From assembly GCA_949825045.1 (NCBI GenBank), contig OX463822.1, positions 34,660,703 to 34,724,702 on the forward strand: a stretch of DNA of 64,000 nt, given 5' to 3'. Below are positions 11,391 to 23,700 of the stretch, one piece after another. This DNA comes from Argyresthia goedartella (lineage: Eukaryota; Arthropoda; Insecta; Lepidoptera; Argyresthiidae). The notes beneath the pieces are model-generated. The model worked only from the letters and a program-made list of their open reading frames with translations. It made no database searches and had not been told where the DNA came from. Both the position numbers and the translations under genes were made by a program. Within the stretch, counting starts at the first letter, position 1. Each line of letters starts with the position of its first letter.

Positions 11391-12809
11391 TGCCTTTTTA
11401 TGAGCCCTAGTAGCCTTAGCTAAGGTGATTTCGAACATAAATACTACAAACAATGCCTTTTTGTAAAAATCCGATAGTAAAAAATAACCTCAAAATGCGA
11501 TTTTTGAAAATTCATTACAAAAAGACCCCTAGTTTCCGACAATTGAGACTTAGGGGGGGAGGTCCCCTCGCCCCCTTCCTCCCCCCCCCCCCCACACCCT
11601 CCCTCCCCTAAATCCAGGTGTCCGTGATCAAGACCTTTACCCAAAAAATTGCAAAGTTATATTCAACAATAATGTAATTAAATACGAAAATAATCATTCA
11701 AACTTGTCCATTTTATTGCAGATGTATCAGAGAAAACTGTAACGAGAGTTACAAAAGAAGGAGCAACAGCGGCGAGTACTTCTAAAGTTATCACCACCCC
11801 AGGGAAGAGTCGCCCGCCTCCCAAAAAGTTCGACTTGGATGGATTTGATTTGTGCGCTATACGGCAAAATAATCACATTTTTTATGTTGTGAGGAAGGAA
11901 TTACCAACATTTGCTAAATTATGTGGAGCTTTGAGAGAAGACATAAATGTTCAAGGAAGCATCGCAACATTGCACAGTATATTGCAAACTATCGGTTTCA
12001 AGTATAAGCGATGCCAATCGAAACGTAAATGACATATGGAACGTTATGATATTACCGCATGGCGTTCAAGATATTTTCAGAGAATCCGAAGAAATCGCAC
12101 TGTGGAGAAAAATCCTGTAGTATGACGTGACATTTATACACAACACTTATCATGCCAAAAGTTGCTGACAAAGTGAGTGAGGAGGAGCCTGGGATGTTCG
12201 TGTCAGAGTTATCAGGGAGTCGTTGGATAATTGCTCATGCGGGAACTGAAAATGGTTTCGTTAATGGTGCATTGTTAATGTTAAAATCCCAATCCAAATC
12301 CTCAGAGGAAAAGGAGTGAAAAACTGATTCCTAACCTACCTGAAAGGTCACTTGTGGTAATGGACTATGCTCCGTATTACTGCACTCAAATAAATAAAGC
12401 GCCTACATTGTCAAGTATTAAACGTGACATGCAGGAATGGCTGCGAGAAAAGGGAGTATATTTTTAGATACTTGGACAAAAGCTGTATTGTTTGGATTAA
12501 TTAAACAAAACAAAGGCCCACTTACATTGTGGATGCATTGTTAAAATCTCACAATCATGAATTGCTAAAGTTGCCGCCTTACCACTGTGATCTTAAACCG
12601 ATCGAAAAAATGTGGAGCCTTGTAAAGAGACGGGTAGCGGATAAAAACTTGGCTCAAGATATAAAATAAATTGTGCGCCTAACAGAAGAGGCTTTTGAGA
12701 CTGTTACAGCGGAAGATTGGGCAGCTCAAATAACAACGTATAATCGAACAACCGATTACAACAGCAGTTGTTATGGAACAACAACACGTTGCATTATTTA
12801 AAAACAGCC

Positions 12810-13160
12810 GTTATTCACAGCTCTATTTATTATATTTTTGGTAGCTTTCGGTAACTTTGTTATTTTTGATAGTTTTCGTATAACTTTTTTTTTTATAAGC
12901 AACCTCATTGTACAAATCGAATCTCTTCGCTGAACAACGGTCCATTTTGCTTTTTTTATACGTTGACTTTCGTAGCATGGATAGCTCAGATATAGGTATG
13001 AAAAATGCGCATGTAGGTATGCAAAGAGTTTCGTTTATCTGAGGTTTGTATGAAGTAAAGATCGATATCGATACGGTTTATCCCTGTTTGGACATGTTAG
13101 TCGAAAATTCCTCTTTGTTAAGAGATTAGCTACCTGGGGGGTTACTACCAACCAACTCTT
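12810..13160. other. AT-rich spacer
   Basis: No gene or clear repeat boundary is seen. A phrase GCAAAGAGTTTCGTT near 13,020 recurs near 40,990, indicating a dispersed repeat. Confidence 0.3.
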
Positions 13161-13164
13161 GTAA

Positions 13165-13230
13165 CAGGACCTAAACTGAACTGTCTTGCTTTCCCGTACG
13201 AAAAAGCAGGGCAGTTCAGTTTAGGTCCTG
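13165..13230. repeat. Foldback hairpin
   Basis: Perfect 19-bp arms at 13,165-13,183 and 13,212-13,230 (CAGGACCTAAACTGAACTG and its complement) extend inward with only about two mismatches to a small loop. Its size would suit a MITE core or a small-RNA-type hairpin, but nothing shows transcription. Confidence 0.7.
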
Positions 13231-13340
13231 CTAAACTGAATTTCTTGCAGCTAAAAGTAAAGTGAATTCACTCAACACCAATCAGTCTGTGCCAAGCGCT
13301 TGCCAAGACACTTTTGATTGCGAGAGTAAGAAACTAAATA

Positions 13341-13420
13341 ATGCCGTCATGTGCTCTGCGGTACTGTAAAAACTACACAGTAAAGACACAAAAAAGCCTA
13401 GGAATAACTTTTCATACTAA
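13341..13420 (+). pseudogene. Orphan first exon of a THAP-domain protein
   Basis: ATG at 13,341 reads MPSCALRYCKNYTVKTQKS then LGITFHT, the start of a THAP zinc finger (Cys-x2-4-Cys followed by the FH motif). A consensus 5' splice site GTAAGT follows at 13,421. No downstream exon carrying the second zinc-binding half is found nearby. THAP exons occur in host DNA-binding proteins and in P-element-like transposases, so this may be a transposon remnant. Confidence 0.5.
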
Positions 13421-13609
13421 GTAAGTACCCTGTATTATCAGTAAAATACGCATATTCAATAATATATTGTGTGTTACAAAAATCAACAAAGGGACAGCCA
13501 TGTTTTCTCTTTGAAAATCAAAGAGTAACAAGATTTTTACAAGCAGATGTGACATTTCCGATTACTTACATATATTTTGTAATTTTTTATTGCAAATGAA
13601 AATTCACAT

Positions 13610-13690
13610 TACAAACTTATGGAAAAGACAAAGGCAAGTTCATCTCTAACAAGAGATTTCTTCCAGCAAGCCCAAGATGATAAGGATAAT
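13610..13690 (-). repeat. 3' end fragment of a dispersed LINE
   Basis: The sequence around CTAACAAGAGATTTCTTCCAGCAAGCC matches the 3' region of the LINE at 21,135-22,030 (near 21,195-21,240) and, reversed, 58,860-58,930. It is a short terminal remnant without coding sequence. Confidence 0.5.
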
Positions 13691-14569
13691 TTAGTATTAA
13701 GGATTCATAGCAGTGACAGGTGGAGCCTTGCGCAGAAATACTGCTCATGTTTTACTACCGCAATGAATTAGTGATGATTATCATCTGACGAAAATTTAAA
13801 GAACTGCCAATTTATTTATTTATATGACTGTAACGACATCCCGTCGAATGAAAGAAAAAAATATTTCCCATTAAAATATTTGATATGTGCATATTCTCTT
13901 TTAATTTATTCCCAAATACACATAATAGGTCGCCTGCGCTTAAAAGTATGTAACCAGTATAGGCAGGATTCACTCGATAGGTATACTTTTGGGTAAAGGC
14001 GACTGTTCGTCTCCGTAGAGAATTTCGGCATGTCGTATTTGAGCGCAAGCAAAGATTTTTATCTAAGACAACTGACACACCCGCTCTCGCCCCGCACGTA
14101 CCCCTCTCGTCACAGAGGCCGGGCACATATTTTGTTCGACCTAGGGTCTCTAGTATTTACATTATTACTCAAAGGTAGTTATTACCCACGATTACCAATT
14201 GCCATAGCACTACTAAGAAGTAGTTTCATAACAATTACTAATTTTTATGTATGTAGTATGGGGTGTATAAGACACTGAACTGAAGGAGGTTCAAATCCAT
14301 ATAATGAGCAATAGTTTCTTTCTAGTTTCTGTTGAAAACACATACACTCTGTATACGATAAGTAAGCAATGGGACAAACATCATCGATCGACCTCTTCAA
14401 CTTATTCTGGAAATATGGCAATACAAAATTAAAAAAGAAGTACATACATACAAAAATGGCTGACTGACCATTGAAGCGGCTTGCTGTCAAAATAAAATAA
14501 TAATTTTTGACGCGTATGAGATAATTTTACAACCAGAAATCAATTACAACGCTCGAATGTGTTGTGTGT
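13690..14569. other. Region upstream of the PHRF1-like gene
   Basis: It has no convincing coding sequence. It is AT-rich with small open frames that lack recognisable domains. The promoter of the gene starting at 14,670 should lie in its right part, but no core element is clear enough to name. Confidence 0.3.
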
Positions 14570-14669
14570 GACGAAGGATATATTCGGTTCTCGATTGACA
14601 TGAACTAGTGTGAGCGAGTGGGAGAGGTCAATTACTCGTCAGCTGAGTTGCTTCGTGTAGCATCTCAGC

Positions 14670-14786
14670 ATGAGTGACGAAGAGTCTCTGCGGCCGCGGA
14701 GGGTTCGGAGAGTGCTGGTGCTGTCCTCGGGCTCCGATAGCGACGACAGCGTCGGGCCCGCACGCCCGCGCCGCAAGCGTCTCCGG
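14670..14786 (+). CDS. PHRF1: PHRF1 exon 1 (start codon)
   Basis: It encodes residues 1-39, with acidic and basic patches including SSGSDSDDS. The 5' splice site is CTCCGG before GTACGT, phase 0. Confidence 0.88.
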
Positions 14787-17700
14787 GTACGTACAACACA
14801 TACCCCTGCCTGACGTCGCCTTGTAGCAAGCATTGTAGGCATGATCTCACGCCGGTCTGATGTGTGGTTGCAGGTGGCGAGCTCGGAGGAGGCGAGCGAC
14901 AGCAGTGGCAGTGACAGCAGTGGCAGTGACGTGGTGCGCCGCCGCCGCACCCTGCCGCAGCTGCGCGACTCGGGTGCCAGCGACGACTACGCGTCATCCA
15001 GCGACGCCGAGCCCTCCACCTCCGCGCTTGCCAACAACCCCGCCTCGGGCTTCGCCTCCGATAGCTCCGAGGGAAACTCCGACAAATGCTCCATCTGTCT
15101 CCTACGGTTCACGGACCAGCAAGTGGGGACACCACAAAATTGCGAGCATTTCTTCTGTTTGGATTGCATCACTGAGTGGTCCAAGAATGTCAACACTTGT
15201 CCCGTGGACCGCATCACATTTGAGTCAATTGTGGTCCGCACATGTCTGGGAGGCCGAGTGTTGCGGACTGAGCCTGTCAAGGTCACGGAGCGTAGGTCTT
15301 CAGTGGAAATTTTAGTTGTGGAGGATCCTACCATTTGTGAGGTGAGAATCAATCTCAAAATTCTATGTTACCATTAGCAATTTCAAAATACAATGAGAAT
15401 ATCTAATGCTGACATTACTCTTGTAGGTGTGTATGAGTTCAGAGAGTGAGGACACCATGCTGCTGTGTGACGGCTGTGATCTCGGCTTCCACATGGGGTG
15501 TCTCAACCCACCACTGGAGCAGGTAACCTCCTGCACCTTGATTATTATTGTTGGTTTTAAAAGCCTATAAACCTCAAAACTTAATTAATAATTCTGCCAA
15601 TACAAAATATTACAGGTACCCTTTGATCAGTGGTTCTGTGCGGATTGCGCCGACAACCCTAATCGCGACGAAGACTTCATCTTCCTGTCAGAAGTCAATG
15701 ACCTCCTGATAGGTATTGAGGATATTGAGCGCCCAATGGCCGCGCGCTCTCATCCACTACGCAACCTAAATAGAAATGCTATGAGGAGATCGAGTCGCAC
15801 ACAGAATACTAGCGACCAGCCATCCACCTCCTCAGCAGGAGGCAGTGGCAGCGGGAGCCGACTGAGCTCGGAGCAGCCATCCACATCCCGGGGCACCACC
15901 ACCGCCCGCCGTCACACCACCACCACACGACGCAGGAAGACCAAGAGGAGACGAACCAAGACTGTCATAGTAGAATATGAAGTGGAAGGGGAAGGAAAAT
16001 TCCCAATCACTAAAAGAGTCGCTCGAAAGATCAAGAAAAGGAAGGTGTGTAGTGTAATCCATAGAATGGGTCTTAACTTAATAATTAAAAATACCATAAT
16101 TTTAAAAAAAAAAAAAGCTAAAATGAATTGATGTGTTTAAGTGATTGCTTTATCCCCTCGTTGCAAAATGTAGTGTTGTTGCAGAGTCGCAAGCGGCCGC
16201 GCACCGTGGCGCGTCGCTCGCACGTGCGCGCTAGCGTGCGCGCGCGGCTAGCGGCCCTGCGTGGCACAGCACCAGCCTCCGCCCCTGTCCTCGGGCAGCA
16301 GCTCAGTCTGTTCGGCGATCTGCATCAGCTCGACTACTTCGAGGACGAGGACGCGTCGGAGGGCGCCGCCACCGCCGTCGCCGCCCGCCCTACACCCAGC
16401 ATGCTTAGTGCCTACCGACAGGTGAGACACTCATCATATCTTTCTTATTGTTACACATTTATTCATTAGCATAGAGCTCTCCCATCCTCCCTTCCACTAT
16501 TTCACGCAGTAATTAAGTGTAATCAATGTATGGGAATGACAAAAAAATAATAATGTTTTCAAACATTTGTCACATGACGTTAACGGTTTTTTCCACTTAT
16601 TTTGGGATAACTACAATAGATGAGATAATTATTGGACAACCTCTGTGGCGCTGCAGTTGTGGCCGTGCCTACCATGCGAGAGGCCCCGGGTTCGAAGGAA
16701 AAAAAAAGATATTCCAGGTCTTGGATGTTTATATGTCTGTGATGTCACTGTTTCTGGTACCCATGACACAGGGTATCCTAGGGTGGGGCCAGAAGGAATG
16801 TATGTGTCTCTGTAAATTTTTATGTTTATGTTATGTTTATTGTCTCAACCACCTTTTATGAAATCAGTAGTCAACTTGTTGAAGTTGATTGATGTCGGTG
16901 CATTGCGGCCAGTAATACATTTCCATGTCACCACACTGAGTGAGTGGCACATTTTTCCGGTTTAGGAAAGCCGAGAGGTGCATAATGGATTCCTAATAGT
17001 AAACCCTTTCCTAAAGAGTGTCGAAATATGCAGCAATATTGCGACATGTCTATTGGTTATGTTGACTTGGAAGTTTGATTTTTTCACCGTTCTATGGTAT
17101 ACATGAGTAATTGATATCAATTTCTACTTCATTCCTTCACGTGTCGTGTGAAAAAAAAAGCTCTGGTATCCTCCAAAAGCGGTGGTGGTGACATTTAGCG
17201 GACGTAATATGGTGGCCGTGAGAAGCCGGCCGACCTCACGTGCAATGTTTGAGACTGTTGGCCGTCTTTTTACAGAGAAAAACACAGACCACAATGTTCT
17301 TGTCAATGATGGAAAATTGACGTCACTGTCAACGTCGATGGACTTTGACATTCATTTTACAATAATTGTGACACCGCTATTGAAAAGAAATGTTCGAGGC
17401 TCATCAACACCGTCATAACGGCTGTCATGCAAATGACAGGATTCGGCCAGATAACGACATTATTTGAACATCAAATATTGAAAAAGCCAATTCATAATGA
17501 AGTTAGTTAGTTGTGACCAAAATAAATAAACAGTTGTGTACTTGCTACGAAACCTTTTGTGCGCGAGTCCAACTCGCACTTGGCCGGTTTTCACAATAGT
17601 GATAAATTACAGTATATACATACAAATCGTCATTTACGTATAATGACTGAATTCGGTGCACTCGTTTTGATTCTATGATGCTTCACACTCACGTACACGT

Positions 17701-20700
17701 ACGTACGCATTTCAATCGAGTATATTGAAATGCGTATAGTTTAAAAACGGGAAATATTAAACTGCTCATCAAAATATTGATTTGCACAGCAAATATAATG
17801 ATTTTCACAGCAAATATAATGATTTTCACAGCAAATATAATGATTTTCACAGCAAATATCAGGGCAAAATTTTGCGGTAGTTTAGGTGAAGGGTAAAGGG
17901 GGTGAGCGAAGCGAAGCCCCCTTTATCCTTCGTGTTAGGTTGAACATCTAAGAACAACAAAAAAACTTAAAACATAAAAAGTGTTTTTGCTAATCCTTTT
18001 TTGCTGTGAAAATTAGTATTTTTGATGTGTGATTAAATACTAGATAAAAAAATATAGAAAATTATGCAATTTTCTTAATACCTATTTAGCTGCCATCTTT
18101 AAAATCCTAAGGGGTATATTTTTAATATAATAGATGTCAATAGGAATTGATTAACTCTCTAATCACCATAATTGGAACAGCCTTAGGGTTTTTTTTTTTT
18201 TTTTTATTTTTTTTTTTTATTATTGTTGGAAATGGTCCGCCGGCACGACTTACAGTGAATACAATTTTCATTTCCTCATATGAAATAATTCATAATGTTT
18301 TCTAGTATCTATATTTAGGTCCCCGTAAGCCCTAAGACTATAACATTATTTCCCAAAATTCTACTTCCGACAAAACCGATTATGTTTGGTGTACAAGCCA
18401 ACCTTTTACAATGCAAACGCAGCATTATCAGCATGTTCTAGTTGCTATGAAATAGTATTTTAGTTATCAATATTTTGCAGTTCAACTTAGTTATTCTCGC
18501 TTACAAGACATAGCACCTAAATCTAAGCCACAACATACTATTTTAAGCGTGTAATTCATTATCATAAATTAAAGTATCCTCAACTATACAGCAGACTCTT
18601 TAACTTCTAGCTGGCAACACAGCTAACCCTTAGTTGTATGTATAGGTGCGTGGATCCCTTCAAAGACCATACATCTTTTTGGTCCTGCGAGCTGGATAGT
18701 GGTTGGAGTGTTGTGTTGTGCAACCGTGACGGAAGCAGAAGCTCCAGGAGGGCACACCGGAACGTGATTGTACGCGCTGAGAACGGACCTGATCACATGA
18801 ACCAACTACAGACAGTGTAAACACTGAATCTTTAAAGAACTCTACAAACTGATCTATCTGGTAGCAAGATTAACTAAACATTCCTGTTATTACCTGTTTG
18901 CCAGAGGCAATTATAAGGAGAGCGACATCTTCGGGAGTAAAGTAAAAGGCTTGAGATGCGCGCAAATACGAGGTTAAACTAGACTATTTTATTATAGGAA
19001 ATCCTAGCTTATATACTAGGTTGGTACATGTTATTGATGACGTGCAGAAGACATAGTACGTGATGAGATATTTCCGCATATCTGTGGCGGGCGTACGTGC
19101 TGGCACAACCTGTGAGTACCTGTTATTCGAGCTTCACACACCGCTTGCAAGCGATGACGATTACAGCTTATACCGATTGATACCTACCACCATTCAAAAA
19201 GTATAAATATTCACGACGGTCACATACTGCATATATCGATATAAACCTAATAAAAAGTACATATATTGAATTGGAAAACCAGTACGTATCACAGGCTGTG
19301 TCAAGACCAGATTCTTTGCTATGCCATGAACATCACCCGATGTATACCATACAAGGAAATAACACGTCATGTGCTGCAAAACTGCTGAGTCAAAGGACAC
19401 ACGTCCAATGCGCTGCGAAAGAAATTCCGTGCAGTGATTATTGGATCCAATTACATAACAAAAACTCGTGTATCTACAGTTGTTGCGACGAGTGTCAGCG
19501 CGAATCATATGTCAAGACCTTGCAACTACAGCACAAATCAACAAGTGGGGCATCGTCGCCCTAGGTCAAGTATGTATTTTGCAGAGGTACATTCCTACAA
19601 TTCATACGGAAGTTAAATAACAATGGATGTCAACTTGAATGTAAAAAAAAATCTGCATCGAACATGGCACCTTCGGCAACTTCAAAATTTTTCTTTACAC
19701 CTTCAAAAAGAAGATCACAGCAAAGAATATCAAGATATCGAGAGACAAATATCTCAGAAAAAGAAGAAAGAATACTGGCTGAATTCTTATTGACACACAG
19801 CATTGTAAACATCAGCTTTACATGCCTCTTCTCGATAGCTGCCACCATAGCCGCCATGGTGCATGAGGAAGAACTGCATATTCGCCGGCCGTCCTCAAGG
19901 GTCATCCAATGCCATGGCAACCACGGATTGGGGATGACAAAGATAGTCGCGCGCCCCAATGGCTTGAAAAAAAAATCAAACGAAGCAAGAAAACGAAAAG
20001 TCAAGATTCAGTTTTGACGAGAATTAATTTTATAAGCTGTTGTGGAACTTAAAAGAGGTCGAAAGCTAATAAAATTACCTTTCAATTGATATGCCAAATT
20101 TTTGTAATAAATTGCATAAAAAAGGCAAAAACTTGTCTTGAGCAACCCGCGATGAAGTGATTCCAGTTTAATGCTCGCGAGTGTAGTATTTTAGTTATTA
20201 ATATTTTTGCAGTTCAACTTAGTTATTCTCGCATACAAGCCATAACACCTAAATCTAAGCCACAACAGACTATTTTAAGAGTGTAATTCATTATTATAAA
20301 GTAAAGTGTTCTAAACTAAACAAAAGACTCTTTAATTTCTAACTGACACATAGCTAACCCTTAGTTCTATGTAAAGGTTTGTGGATCCCTTCAAAGACCA
20401 TACATTTGGTTTAATCTTTGTGTTGTAATGTATGTCTGTACTGCTGTTTTGTGTACTTATTAAAAAATAAATAAATAAAATAAAATCCGTACACAGAATA
20501 GAAAAATGATAGATAGATAGATAATACATTTATTCACTGTTAAAATATACACAAATACAGTTTGTATAGCTTGTCAAATTAGTAGGTAGCACTCCCATAG
20601 TCTGCGGGCGACGTGGGACGAAAGATGCGGGGTCTGCGAGGGCGGATCCTACTAGGGCGGAGCCCCGCCGCCTGCGCTATTCTTTCCCGCCCCCGCATCT

Positions 20701-23700
20701 TTCATCCCCGTCGCCCGCAGACCATGGATGTGCTACGTACGAATTTGACAAGCTTTAACATACATCACATTAAATAAGTAAGTTTATATAATGAGACAGT
20801 TAGTTTGAAAAAGATATGGGGGATGAAGTGAATGTAAGAACGAATTGATGAATATTCGTAAAGCGCGTTCCGGGACTCAACATAATCGATTATATAGTTT
20901 ATGAGGGCACTCCGAGTTACCGTTAGCGGACAATGATGATGATTGCTCTAAATGGTTGTTATGATATTATAAATGACATCATTAACGCCGCCATGTTGTG
21001 CTATCGTCTCCCACCGTTGGCACAGTGACGTTGCAAAAGTGACAGTGACATCTGTCAGCTGTGCTACTCTCATCGTTAAAGCTTCTTCCGAGTTGATTCC
21101 AGGGTAAAAAAAAAAACAGCACTAGGATGTTTATTCATATTCATATTCTTTATTGCACAGAAATCTTAATAGTAAGGTAACAAAACATTTTATGAGCAAA
21201 GGCGAGCTTATCTCTAAAGAGAGATTTCTACCAGCAAACCTAGGTAGGACAGGAAAAATTGTGCAACAGGAGAGTCCTAGTGCGCAATAAAACTGTACAC
21301 ATCTAATTGTTTACAACTAAAACATAATAATTTAATAAATGATATATACTAAATAAAATACAAAAGCAAATTTTTTTATGTATATCAAACATATACTACT
21401 TATATATACATATATAAAAGTACCTATCACGAAAGAGAAAGGAAATGCTCTTTCAATCTTGTCTTAAAAGTGAAAATTGAGGGACTATCTCTAATAGCGC
21501 AGGGAAGTGCGTTCCAGTCGGATCGCCGTTAACCTAAACGAGTGTTTGTAAGCGGCAGTGTTATGCCGAGGAGTAGAGAGAAGAGACATCGTGTGGGATC
21601 TCCGGTTGCTATGCCTGGAGGAAATAAACTCGAAACGTTCTCGAAGATATGAGGGGTAGCGGGAATTTCGCAAAATGTTGAACAGATAGGAGAGAACGTG
21701 CATATCACGACGAAGGCGGATCGGAAGCCACCCCAACTCCTTGCGATACTGTGAGACATGGTCATACTTGCGCAGCCCGAAGACAAACCGAATCCCGAGG
21801 TTTTGAAGTCGTTCGAGTTTGTTCAGTTGTTCTTCGTTCGTACCGATCCAGCAAACATCTGCATAGTCGATTAAAGGTAGTAGGAGGGACTGGGCAGAGG
21901 TGATTTTAGACTGCTGTGGCAGGAAGTGCTGCAATCTTCGTAGGGAGTGAAATGACGCAAAGACTCGTCTGCTGACCTCACAAACATGGGGCGACCAGGA
22001 CAACAATTTATCAAATACAACCCCAAGATTCTTGGCCTTCTCGCTGTATGAAATTATGTTACCATCATATTTTATATGTGTGCGACGTCGCTGTAAATTA
22101 TGTTACCATCATAGTTTATATGTGTGCGACGTCGCTGTTTCTGGTTCCGACGACACAGGGTATCCTAGTGTGGGGCCAGAAGCAATGTATGTGCCTGTAT
22201 GTAAATGTTTGTTTCATCACATTTCAAACAGAGCAACTAGTAGCTCTTGGTTGTTATATTGTATATTGTAATGAATATTTTTTCTGCATTCAAGAAAAAA
22301 AAAAACGGTCAAGTGCGATTCGGACTCGCGCACCAAGGGTTCCGTACACGCTGTCAGTACCCTTTTATATTTTATGATGACGTCTTTGTTTAAAAATGTC
22401 CCGGGAAAACAAAGCTCAAGACTATGTATATTCTTTAATTATTTCATTCATTTCATTTCAAGTTGTACAACATAAATAGAGACGCAGTAATTTATGAATT
22501 AATATTTAAAAGCTATTGTCTAATGAGAAGTCTTTGTACTTAATTAAAGCAGACTTAACCATGACCTTTCCCCCCAGAGCGTAGTATTTAGTGAGTTTAT
22601 TATAGATGCGAGCGTGGTTACTGCAGTGACTTCCTGATTGTGCGTTTCATGATTCTAGGTCACCGGGAAGTAGGTTTTGATTCAATAGTCAATAGTCAAT
22701 AGTCAAAGTACTTTATTACTGTAGATATTTACATATACTTAGCAAACGTCATTTTTTGCCTCTCTCTACATTGGACCACTGTGGGAGAAGAAGGGCGTAG
22801 AAACTCCCACAGATTTATTTTTAGAATTCTTTTAAAAATAGGTTGTGCTTAACTAATACAAATATGAAAAATTTAATTGTTATGATTAATAAGCAGGAAT
22901 AAATAATTACAAAATTATTAACAGCAAGGTCTGTGTTGAGCCAGATTAACCCCATACAGTCCTGTCATTTAAGTAATCTTGAACATTGTAATATTCCTTT
23001 TTCGACAAAGTCGCTTTAACATGCTTTTTAAATTGCTCAAATGGCAATTTCAAAATCTCCAGAGGTATCTTATTGTAGTAGAGAATGCACTGACCCTTGA
23101 AAGAATTGCTAACCTTCGCGAGTCTAAAACGGGGCGCACATAGTCTGTGATTATTTCTTAGGTTAACATTACAGCTGTCGCTAAGTTTGGAAAATGTTGT
23201 AAGGTTCTTGCGTACATACATTATATTTTCGAAAATAAATTGACTAGCTACTGTTAGTATGTCAATTTCTTTAAAAAGCTCTCTTAAGGAGTCTGTTCGT
23301 TTTAAATTATAAATTGCTCGAATAGCTCTTTTCTGTAAAATAAAAATAGTTTGAATATCCGCTGCTTTCCCCCACAACAAGATACCATAGGACATCACAC
23401 TATGAAAGTAACTAAAATATACTAGCCTAGATGTAGCCACATCCGTGCTTTGTCTGATGTTCCTAACAGCGTAAGCCGCAGAACTTAATTTACCAGCCAA
23501 TTTATCTATGTGGGGTCCCCACTGCAATTTGCTATCAATGGTTATTCCAAGAAACTTCGTATCATTTACCAATTCTAACGTGCTGTTGTCTAACAACAAA
23601 CTGGTCTCAACTTGCCTGACATTTGGAAGTGAGAATTTGATACACTTGGTTTTACCAGCGTTTAACAATAAATTATTAACTGTGAACCAATTCAAGGTTA

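Larger units (their letters stand above)
417..12801 (+). pseudogene. Decayed DDE-type (IS630/Tc1-like, DDE_3) transposase gene with a large intron
   Basis: Two exons join cleanly. Exon 1 is 417-549, ending at ATGACAG before GTAAAT. Exon 2 starts at 11,722 after TTTTATTGCAG. Joined, they read an N-terminal region beginning MPKVVKSAGRE and continuing through VSEKTVTRVTKEG. Translation is open to about 12,030 and then breaks up. Recognisable later pieces in shifting frames are a target-proximal motif near 12,120-12,150, VMDYAPYYCTQINKAPT near 12,360, and LLKSHNHELLKLPPYHCDL followed by KPIEKMW near 12,540-12,620, which holds the probable third catalytic acid (E). Stops and frame changes show that it is dead. 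The family is a cut-and-paste transposase common in insect genomes. The 11.2-kb intron is inflated by an inserted retrotransposon. Family placement is from motif recognition only; the 3' end is approximate. Confidence 0.6.

Noticed and set aside
14860..15315. Alternative-frame and antisense frames over PHRF1 exon 2
   Set aside because: They are shadows of the RING-coding frame, which carries the recognisable ligands and in-phase splice sites.
16640..16700. tRNA gene
   Set aside because: A and B box-like sequences are present, but no cloverleaf or anticodon arm fits. The head continues into a SINE body.
19271..20017. Open frames at 19,271-19,564 and 19,664-20,017
   Set aside because: Both are short, with no recognised domain and overlapping open frames on the other strand. 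They lie between possible LTRs and may be chance.
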